A model generated the notes under the pieces. That model ran no database searches. It was not told the DNA's origin and saw only the letters and a list, made by a program, of their open reading frames with translations. Shown here one piece after another: positions 56,094 to 64,000 of a stretch of DNA of 64,000 nucleotides; within the stretch, counting starts at the first letter, position 1, and each line of letters starts with the position of its first letter. The stretch lies in NCBI RefSeq assembly GCF_050624435.1, contig NC_134535.1, positions 76,256,494 through 76,320,493 on the forward strand. The letters are read 5' to 3'. The DNA is from Tenrec ecaudatus. Lineage: Eukaryota > Chordata > Mammalia > Afrosoricida > Tenrecidae. Position numbers and translations under genes: made by a program.

Positions 56094-56540
56094 TTCTTTT
56101 TTTACATTTTATTAGGGGCTCATACCACTTTTATCACAATCCACATATATACATACATCAATTGTATAAAGCACATCCGTACATTCTTTGCCCTAATCAC
56201 TCTCAAAGCATTTGCTCTCCACTTAAGCCCTCCGCATCAGGTCCTCTTTTTTCCCCCTCCCTCCCCGCTCTCCCTCCCTCATGAGCTCTTGATAATCCAC
56301 AGATTGTTATTTTGTCATATCTTGCCCTATTCGGAGTCTCCCTTCCCCCCCTTCTCTGCCGTCCATCTCCCTGGAAGGAGGTCACATGTGGATCCTTGTA
56401 ATCAGTTCCCCCTTTCAAAAAAAAAAAGAAAATGATTAGGGCAAAGAATGTACAGATGTGCTTTATACAATTGATGTATGTATATGTATGGATTGTGATA
56501 AGAGTTGCATGAGCCCCTAATAAAATGTTTAAAAAAAACA
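56094..56540. mobile_element. Dimer-tailed L1 with inverted 5' part
   Basis: 56094-56416 is a minus-strand L1 3' end that starts with its own poly(T) ('tttacattttattaggggct'). At 56417 it flips to a plus-strand L1 tail of about 110 bases ('gaaaatgattagggcaaag' to 'gagcccctaataaaatgttt'). This is the layout expected if an L1 RNA with two consecutive tails integrated by twin priming. The flanking 'aacatttc' and 'aacgtttc' could be a diverged target-site repeat. Confidence 0.65.
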
Positions 56541-56692
56541 AACGTTTCACTGGTTTACATTACCTTAAGTAGTTCATACTATGCCTGAAAGGGTTAAGTG
56601 GAATGGAATGATGAAATTACAAACTAACCTGCATTGGAATAGCTCCATACAAAATTTAAATGCTAGTCTTCCTCTTAAAAATTGATAAAATG

Positions 56693-56914
56693 TACGGATG
56701 TGCTTTATACAATTGATGTATGTAAACGTGTGGATTGTGATAAGAGTTGTATGAGCCCCTAATAAAATGTAAAAAAAGAAAAGAAAAAAAAAAGAAAAGA
56801 AAATGCTTTGAAAATGATTAGGGCAAAGAATGTACAGATGTGATTTATACAATTGATGTATGTATATGTATGGATTGTGATAAGAGTTGTATGAGCCCCT
56901 AATAAAATGTTTTA
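56693..56914 (+). mobile_element. Dimer-tailed L1 3' end
   Basis: Exact repeats aaaaattgataaaatg at 56677-56692 and 56915-56930 enclose two successive L1 tails. The first ends 'cctaataaaatgtaaaaaaa' near 56778; the second, 'gctttgaaaatgattagggc', begins near 56805 and ends before 56914. Confidence 0.85.
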
Positions 56915-56930
56915 AAAAATTGATAAAATG

Positions 56931-57384
56931 AACAAGGTTTGTGTGACAGTATTCAGTATTCAAATGAACTTGTCTGACATCTACAGACCTACTGTGTGGC
57001 ACTCCACAGGTATTTCTCTGCTTCTCAGATGACTGATTTTTTTTTTTTTACTTTTCTAAAGGAGAATTTTACAAAGCCTTTTTGACCAAAACCGAATGAT
57101 TGCGTCAAATCTAGCTTTTAATAAATTAAACTAAACCTTTAGTGGCTAGCCAATTAACTTGAAATAAACTCCTCTTATTCATATATTTTGTTAGAAGCCC
57201 TAATTAGTTAAGGTAATGTCTTCACTGCAAGTAGCCCAGATGTGGAAAAAACTGTTTTGAACACAGATACATTAGTATTAATGGCCTTTGAAAATATTTC
57301 TTTCATGACAAAGAAAAAAGTCTCAAGGAAATATACCATCCACTCTTTATCCACAATTTACTAAATAGCCCAAAATGCCTCACT
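56931..57384. other. Unassigned AT-rich DNA
   Basis: No gene or repeat recognised. Confidence 0.4.
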
Positions 57385-58218
57385 TTACTTTTTAAATAAA
57401 TCACTTTATTGGGGACTTTATAGCTCTTACAACAATCCATACATAAATTGTATCAACCACACTTGTACATATGTTGCCATTATCATTTTAAAAACCAAGG
57501 GCTTCCACCCTCGTGAACCCTTTATAAAGTTTAAATGACTATTTTCATATCTTACACCAACCACTTTCTCCTATCACCCACATTTCTGTTGTTCATCCCC
57601 CTAGGTGGGGAAGGGGGAAGTGAGGGCAGGAGGTGTTATATATAGATTATTGTAATCCATACCTCCTTTCTCCCCCTTATCCTCCCATTGTCCCACCTTC
57701 CCCCTACCCTCATGGTATCACTACTCCCATTACTGTTCCTGAAGGGTTTAATCTGTCCTGGATTCCATGTGTTGAGAGCTCTTATCTGTACCAGTTTGCA
57801 TTCTCTGTTCTAGCCGGATTTGTAAGGTAGAGCTGTGGTCATGATAATGGGGTGGAGCTAGAGGAATGTGTGTTTTGTTGGTGCTATACTGCACCCTGAC
57901 TTACTCGCCCCTTCCTTCTGACCCCTCTCTGAGGAGATGTCCAGTTGCCTACAAAAGGGCTCTGGGTCTCCATTAAGAACCCCCTCATTCCCATAGATAT
58001 GATTGTTTGCTTTGAGTCTTCTGATGCCTGATAACTGATTTTGTTGATGCCTCATGATCACACAGGCTGGGGTGCTTCTTCCATGTGGACTTTGTTTCTA
58101 AATAACCAACTAACTAAATGGCTGTTTGTTTAACTTCAAGCTGTTAAGACCCCAGACACTATCTCTTTTGATAGCCGGTCACCATCAGCTTTCTTCACCA
58201 CATTTGCTTATGCACCCA
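57385..58218 (-). mobile_element. 5'-truncated L1 3' UTR, older copy
   Basis: Begins 'aatcactttattggggactt', passes the pyrimidine-rich tract (57655-57720), 'tctgtcctggattccatgtg', 'gccggatttgtaaggtagag', 'gaccccagacactatctctt' and ends at 'tttgcttatgcacccatttt'. Parallels 10089-10910 of the 8-kb L1. Confidence 0.8.
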
Positions 58219-58709
58219 TTTTTAAAATCTCACTTTAAATGGCATTTTTGAAAGAAGAGTCTTGGTGATAGCTTCTATTACCACCTGTAGCCTCAAAGAA
58301 TGTTTGCATAAACTTAACACACTTTAATAATGCATTCTGAAAAGTATGCCTTGTGTAAACATTTTTGTGATTGTGATTATAAATGCTGTAAATGACTTAA
58401 ACATACTGAGGCAGGCTTAAACATATTTATTCATTTGTATCACCAAATGCCTTTAATCAACTCCCCCTTCTGTGATTTCTATAAGCATGAAGCAATAGAT
58501 GCCTTTATTATAATCGCGTTGTTGTCTCCTCCACGTCCACCTCTCTTGGCAACCTATGGCCTGAACTCAACATCTTTTTACCTAGGTGAGCTGGTATTTT
58601 CTGTCCTAATATTTCTCCCCCCCCCAAATCTTCTAAATTTATATTTAAGGTGGGAATGGTTTTTCCCTCTGACCCATTGGATAATATTTATGCAAAAGAT
58701 AAATAAAAT

Positions 58710-58795
58710 ATAAGAGAAACCTCCTGAAGGTCTGTGGGAAAATGTCATTACTTTTTCAGTTCCATCCTGCTGTGAGCTTTTGAAGCTCCCTCATC
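58710..58795. mobile_element. Palindromic MITE (unit 3 copy)
   Basis: 'aacctcctgaaggtctgtgg' faces 'gtgagcttttgaagctccct'; counterpart of 38618-38692. Confidence 0.5.
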
Positions 58796-58870
58796 TTATT
58801 CCGAATGGACATAGAAATATTCAGCAAAGAACACAAGATGAAATTCATATGACATCAGATCACCCTCAAT

Positions 58871-59023
58871 GTCTCCAAGGACACTTTCCCCACAGCTGCA
58901 TGTATTTTTGCATTGCTGATTCCAATGCCAACTCATTAGTCACTTTAGAAACTGGTCACCAAGGACTCTTGTTGTTCATTCAATGCTCCCTCTGCACTCC
59001 CTGAAAAGTAGACATATAAAGGT
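58871..59023 (+). promoter_or_regulatory. Candidate OR promoter, unit 3
   Basis: Olf1/EBF-like gtctccaaggac (58871-58882) and gtcaccaaggac (58955-58966), tcattag between them, TATA-like catataaagg (59013-59022). It is 3.35 kb upstream of OR pseudogene 3. The control region looks as well kept as in unit 2. Confidence 0.5.
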
Positions 59024-59044
59024 TGGTATTTCATAATGGGTAAG

Positions 59045-59419
59045 TTAGCTTGCGCCCTCCCCCTCTGCCAAATCAGGGGAGGGGCTCCTTTTACTTTGCA
59101 CCACTCTTTTGTTCCTTCTGAACTAACAGTATCAGAACTCTAGGATCCAGTGTCATTTAAGATTTGGTGAGGAAAGAAGATGTGAAACTAGGTTCAATAT
59201 ATTAAGATCAATGAAAGGCTAGGTGAAGTTACAAGATTTCTTTTGAAAAAGGTGTGTGTGTGTGTGTGTGTGTGTGTGTCTCCGTGTGCATGCACTCATG
59301 CTGTAAGAGAGGTCGCCCTTGGAAGGAAGATATGTGGAACATGCAATGGGGACAGAAGCAAATGTACTTCCTCACCAACACAATGCTCTAATTGTGGTTC
59401 CATCAAGGACCTCAGAAAA
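59045..59419 (+). other. Candidate first noncoding exon, OR pseudogene 3
   Basis: Ends at donor cagaaaa/gtaagtgt (59413-59427), conserved with unit 2. Contains (TG)n. An earlier donor-like gggtaagtta at 59038 is not shared. Confidence 0.3.
59252..59279. repeat. (TG)n microsatellite
   Basis: About 14 TG units; counterpart of 39223-39266. Confidence 0.95.
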
Positions 59420-59842
59420 GTAAGTGTGTGACTCTGATGGTATGTTTTCTACATTCTCTAAAGAGAAAGCTTGACAAATTTAAATTTCAACAAATTATTA
59501 TTGATACTGCAGTAAAAGAGTAGAGAGCAATTTATCATTTTTTGTTATCCTGAAAATCTGATATTAGAATTTTCCTGTGCTGGCCCCTTTATTCTTTGCC
59601 AACCATAAATTCTGGTCAAGGAAACTGATATTACTTAAGATGCAAAATATGAAGGGGAAAGGAAAAGACATCTCCCAGTAATATCCCCTACTGTTACTGA
59701 AATCAAATAGTAAACAGACTCCAAATCATGAAATGCATTATTTATTTAATGAAATTGTTTCATATTTTAAGTGCTTCAAATTGGGATGGAAAAGTAAAAC
59801 TCGGCACCAAAGCAAGCTGTGGAAATCCATTAAAAAAGATAC

Positions 59843-60100
59843 AATGATATACTTACTGCCATTTAGTCTATTGAAATCCATAGCAGGCCTGTAGGATGAA
59901 GTCAAACTGTTCCCTAGGGTTTCTGTACATCGGGTCACTATGTACTGGTGACTCAATGCCACCTGACAACAGCAACGAAGCGGAAGGGCACAGACTGGCT
60001 TGTCTTTCCCATGCAGAGAAGTTGTTGGATTCAAACTACTGACCTTTCCACCAGCAATCCAAAGCATAGCCCACTATAGCACCAGGGCTTCTCTGCAACA
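59843..60100 (-). mobile_element. AfroSINE-type SINE with an RTE-tail insertion
   Basis: SINE in reverse complement: 'tactgccatttagtctattg' to about 59915, then 'cagactggcttgtctttccc', 'ttcaaactactgacctttcc' and 'gcaccagggct' to 60095. Between these lies about 65 bases of plus-strand RTE/SINE tail ('tgtacatcgggtcactatg', 'gactcaatgccacctgacaa'). Absent from unit 2. Confidence 0.6.
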
Positions 60101-60424
60101 TCTGGTGTAGACAAAGGGATGAAGCAGCCCAATGTAAATGGTCTGCCACCACAAGTTTGACTTCTACTAACAGTAATGCTTATTAAATATGCTTCTGATG
60201 TTAAAAGATCATAGTCACGCTTTAAACTAATAGGCATTCAAATTAGAATGTGGATTTATTTCACGCATTATTACAATTGAAAGTAAAGAATAAGAATTTT
60301 CAAAAGTGGTAACACAAAAATTTTAGAACGTAGGAATTTTGTCATGGATGGAGGACTGCATAAGGAAGTCAACTGTCACTATAGGACATAAGGTTCAGAG
60401 AGTTAATGTGATCCAATAAAATGT

Positions 60425-60590
60425 TCCAAATGTCTCCCTTTCACCTACCTAGAGGAATTTCAGAAGAAAGCCCCACTACTGTATCTACAAAAATCAGTCC
60501 TTGGAAACCACAGGCAGCACAATTATACCCCAACACAGATGGGTTCACAATGGCCCAGAATCAATGTGGCAGCAAGTAATATTCATAACA
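60425..60590 (+). mobile_element. AfroSINE-type SINE (unit 3 copy)
   Basis: Tail 'gatgggttcacaatggccca' and 'aatgtggcagcaagtaat'; counterpart of 40235-40425. Confidence 0.6.
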
Positions 60591-60599
60591 TGGTAGGTG

Positions 60600-61335
60600 G
60601 GACAGAAGCAAGGAAGCAAGGATGGTAGAAATAACCCTCCCCAGTCCCTCAGCCTCTCCCCTCAAAGTCTTCTCTTGGTGACTGCACAATACTTGGCAAG
60701 ATGCCACTTCTCCGTCAGCCATGTCTCCCATAAGCTGAGAAGGTTTTCCTGTTTCTATAGACATTTCAACGATCTCCGAATACTACCCTTTGTTATGCAG
60801 TTTAAGAGTGTCAACTAACAGTGCCTACTTTAGTAGGGGGAAGAGACCTGAGATACACAGTGCAGATGTTTAAATATGCACAGTAATTGTCCAGGAAGTG
60901 ACAGAGTACTTATTGCTCCAGACCTAATGTTGCTTTGATATTGTTCTGATCTATCTGATTGAGCATGCGCTAAAATGAAATATCACCTCAGGGAAAGACT
61001 GAAAGTTTCTTAGGAGACACACTTGCATGGTCAAGTCTCTCATATTATGATCTGTAAATAATAGACAATTATTAAATAGTTATCTTAATGAATGACTGTT
61101 CATTATTTACTTGAGTAAAAGAAGACAGATCGTGCATTTTGAATCTCATTTGGGCGCATACTCGTGGGTGGCTTTAGGTAGGTAAGGTTTCCCTGAAAAC
61201 CGGATATGCATACATTCCTCGTTTATCAAGCAATTCCCACTAATTAAAAACAGACAAATAAATTAGTCAATATAGTGCAATTTTAAACAAATAGCATCCA
61301 CAGTGAGAATGTGTTTACCAGATCTTCTTTCACAG
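60600..61335 (+). other. Candidate intron 1, unit 3
   Basis: No gene. Paralogous to 40430-40890 (for example 'gatgccacttctccgtcagc' against 'ataccacttctccagtaaac'). Confidence 0.45.
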
Positions 61336-61524
61336 GGTAGTTATTGGGGAGAGGATGTTCCCAATGGGAACCTATGGGAGGCTGACTTTGACCTGAAGGG
61401 AGATCTTCTTGATATCTCTCTTCCCCATCTAATCAGCTTTCTCAGAAAGCATAAAATGTCAGAATTCAGTGAAAAGTTTCATGAAAATGGTTGGAGGAGC
61501 TGACAATGGTAATGCCAAGGAAAA
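61336..61524 (+). other. Candidate noncoding exon 2 of OR pseudogene 3
   Basis: Acceptor agatcttctttcacag ends at 61335; donor ggaaaa/gtaggt at 61525. Homologous to 7501-7684 and 40891-41086. Confidence 0.4.
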
Positions 61525-62337
61525 GTAGGTTTTACAAAATTGGTTAACACAATTTGGTTCATTTAGTCAGTTTGTTCCTGGATGTTGGGTGGACAAGTTT
61601 CAATATTAAGAAGTCAAAGGAGATAAGCAGAGGGTTAGAAGCAACAGTAATTGATGGAAGAGCACTCCAGCTGATCACGCTGATGGAGCAAGTAGTACAG
61701 GGCCACTCCAAATGTGCTCTGGTCAAGGGCCATGACTGGACGAATCACGGTGATAAGTCCTTTTAGGCTTACATGTTTTCACAACTATTCTATTTAAATA
61801 ACTTTTATTAGTTCTTCAACGTATTTTCATTTATTTAAATACAGAATAAACAGCAAAAATATACATCTTTGTATTCTAGACTTTTGCCTCTGATTTGAGA
61901 TAACTGAGATAATTAAAAAGGCAAACACTCTGTGCACATATTTGACACAATAGGGACCAAAGAATATATTATTTGAAAAAAATTTCTGTTCCAAAAGTAG
62001 AGCAGAAAAGTATTGCAGCAAAAGCCAAAAAAGGAGGCTGTAAGAAAAAGAAAATGTCAAAGTAACCGTATAGTCTGTAGCCTTAGGACGAATAAGAGAT
62101 GTGTACCAAGCCAACGACAATGAGAAACAGCAGATAAAAGAAGACAAATGATTAATGCTTTGTGTTTTCAGGTGTTATCTATAAACATGGATGCTAAATA
62201 GGGCATTTAGCCTTAGATTAATATTTAAAAATTCCTAGGAAAACTCTACTATCCAAATGCCAAAGGCATTACATGAATATTGTTTTCATCGTTCATTCAT
62301 GTTACCAGCTGGCTTCTTGTGTCAATTCTCTCTTCAG
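61525..62337 (+). other. Candidate last intron of OR pseudogene 3
   Basis: 0.81 kb, no coding content; ends in acceptor tcaattctctcttcag (62322-62337). Confidence 0.4.
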
Positions 62338-62365
62338 GTTCAACCATTCTTGACACGAGGAGGGG

Positions 62366-63300
62366 ATGAGAAATCATACAACAGTGACAACATTCATCCT
62401 GCTGGGGATGACAGATGACCCCAATTTGCAAATTATTCTTTTGATATTTTTATTCCTCACCTACTTATTGAGTGTGGCTGGGAACCTGACAATTATCACC
62501 CTCACACTTCTGGATTCCCTTCTTAAAACTCCCATGTATTTTTTCCTCCGAAATTTCTCTTGCTTGGAAGTCTCCTTCACCACTGTCTGTATTCCCAGAT
62601 ACCTCTACAGCCTGACAACTGGAGATAACACTATTACCTACAATGGTGTGCCACCCAGATATTTTTTGGGGTCCTCTTTGGAGCAACTGAATTTTTCCTC
62701 CTGGCTGCCATGTCCTACGATCGCTATGTGGCCATCTGTAAGCCCCTGCATTATCCGACCATCATGAACAACAAGGTGTGTTCTCGACTTCTTATTTCCT
62801 GTTGGATTTCTGGCCTACTAATTGTCCTCCCGCCTCTTAGCATGGGTCTTCAGCTAGAATTCTGTGATTCAAACCTCATTGATAGTTTTGGCTGTGATAC
62901 ATATCCTCTCTTATTGATATGCTGCTCTGACATAATTCTCATAGAAAAAGTTATTTTAACGTTTGCTGTGCTAACACTCATTATTACCTTACTGGGTGTG
63001 GTTCTCTCCTACACATACATCATAAACACCATTCTGAGATTCCCTTCTGCTCAACAGAGGAAAAAAGCCTTTTCCACCTGCTCTTCCCACATGATTGTGG
63101 TTTCCATCACCTATGGCAGCTGCATCTTCGTCTACATTAAACCCTCAGCAGAGGCAGGAGTGGCCCTTAATAAGGTGGTAGGTTTACTCACTACTTCAGT
63201 TGCCCCCATGCTTAACCCATTTATTTACACCCTTCGAAATAAGCAAGTCAGAGAAGCCTTCAATAGAACAGTCAAAAGGATTGCATTTCACACGAAGTAA
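62366..63300 (+). pseudogene. Olfactory receptor, OR6C-type (gene 3), one-base frameshift
   Basis: Same single-exon receptor as genes 1 and 2. The start [18 protein letters not shown] is intact. After TYNG (codon 94, 62645-62647) one base is missing where the others read tgt, so conserved Cys95 is lost and the frame shifts, ending after 133 codons. In the next frame the protein continues unbroken from [15 protein letters not shown] (62710) through [10 protein letters not shown] and [15 protein letters not shown] to a normal stop at 63300. No other damage is visible, so inactivation is recent, or the base is missing from this allele or assembly only. The C-terminus is one Lys shorter than in gene 2. 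A poly(A) signal follows at 63341. Confidence 0.93.
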
Positions 63301-63340
63301 GACACTATTCATGTGTTGAGCAGGCTTAAGGAATTTGCCA

Positions 63341-63346
63341 AATAAA
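63341..63346 (+). promoter_or_regulatory. Candidate poly(A) signal of OR pseudogene 3
   Basis: AATAAA 41 bases past the stop, matching the one after gene 2. Confidence 0.45.
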
Positions 63347-63349
63347 AGG

Positions 63350-64000
63350 ATTTCTTCCAACTCTAGATTTGTTCAGCCAGCTTTTCCCCTGGGACATTTG
63401 TCTCTTATATTAAAAGCAAAAGGAGGTGGCAATCTGTTTAGGTCTCTTTATTTTGTTCAAAATTGTTTCCTCAATTACTATCTAAGTCTTACTAAGTTAT
63501 CTAAGGATTATTAACTAATTCTTCAATTAATATCTAAGTTCATCTAAAACTAGATTCCCAAATCACTCAATGTTATAAGAAGGAAATACAAATCAATCAA
63601 ACCGTATCTCTAGTCATTAGGTCTACTCCTGTTGTAGATTCTAAGAATGCAAAGATGATTTCTCGATTGTTGGGAACACATCAATGCCTCAACACTAAGT
63701 TTTCAAGAGCTATTTAAGAATATGTACTACAGTTTAAGTGTGACATAAAACAAAATGGCACACTCTCCTTCTCGCCTTTGGCTATTCATGAATTATTCCC
63801 TGGTCCATTTTCCAGTATTATATAAAAGAAAGTGAATAGGAAATCAAAAGCGCCATGAAGATAGTTTTCTTTTCTCATTTTAATTAATTTATTAACAAAA
63901 ATACTTCTATTGGATTTACAGAAATTGTTTGGAGCTTGTTCATTCTTACATACAAGCAAAGAAGAGACAGTTTGAGATTTTCAAGTTTTGAGTGTCTTCT
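63350..64000. other. OR pseudogene 3 3' flank
   Basis: Parallels 43030-43850 and 23280-24670 ('agattttcaagttttgagtg' at the window end against 'tttcaagtgttgggtgtctt'). No gene. The SINE at 43333 has no counterpart here. Confidence 0.5.

Noticed and set aside
1-64000. CRISPR arrays, bacterial operons, ribosome binding sites
   Set aside because: The window is mammalian nuclear DNA; the direct repeats seen are microsatellites, target-site repeats or duplicated units.

Overview
This is mammalian nuclear DNA holding part of a class II olfactory receptor (OR) cluster embedded in dense retrotransposon sequence. Three OR genes of the OR6C type lie on the + strand about 20 kb apart (starts 22272, 42029, 62366). 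The first two are complete single-exon coding regions. The third is broken by one missing base. The repeats point to an afrotherian, and most likely a tenrec-like species: AfroSINE-type SINEs ending in the 'gggtcgctatgagtcgg...' tail shared with RTE LINEs, many RTE (BovB/RTE1-like) LINE copies, and an L1 lineage whose 3' end reads 'gagcccctaataaaatg'. The species call is inference from remembered repeat families, not from a search.

Layout. 1-5200: old L1, RTE and SINE debris. 5210-36700: duplication unit 1, with a candidate promoter (5341-5496), a candidate noncoding exon (7501-7684) and OR gene 1 (22272-23210). Its last intron is swollen to 14.6 kb by LINEs, including a nearly full-length 8-kb L1 (10089-18129, minus strand) with matching target-site duplications. 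The 3' flank of OR1 carries more LINEs, a 4.6-kb RTE holding both a mariner and a solitary LTR, and an internally duplicated block. 36700-38600: a GC-rich unidentified patch, a mariner remnant and L1 tails. 38600-58690: unit 2, with promoter, noncoding exon (40891-41086) and OR gene 2 (42029-42964), followed by a long repeat-rich flank that includes a 28S rRNA retrocopy and a Tigger remnant. 58690-64000: unit 3, with promoter, noncoding exon (61336-61524) and OR pseudogene 3.

The units share more than the coding exon. A TATA-like box preceded by two Olf1/EBF-like motifs, a noncoding exon with acceptor and donor, and an acceptor just upstream of the start codon recur in the same order in all three. 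This is the usual OR gene plan: 5' untranslated exons spliced to one coding exon, with one receptor expressed per olfactory neuron.

The most unusual signal outside the ORs is a set of L1 insertions with two consecutive 3' ends (24.9, 56.1-56.5 and 56.7 kb). One of these also looks inverted by twin priming. They suggest a source L1 lineage whose RNA ends in a tandem pair of tails. Almost all other reading frames in the window are chance or transposon-derived. I see no intact provirus, CRISPR array, tRNA gene or other host gene.
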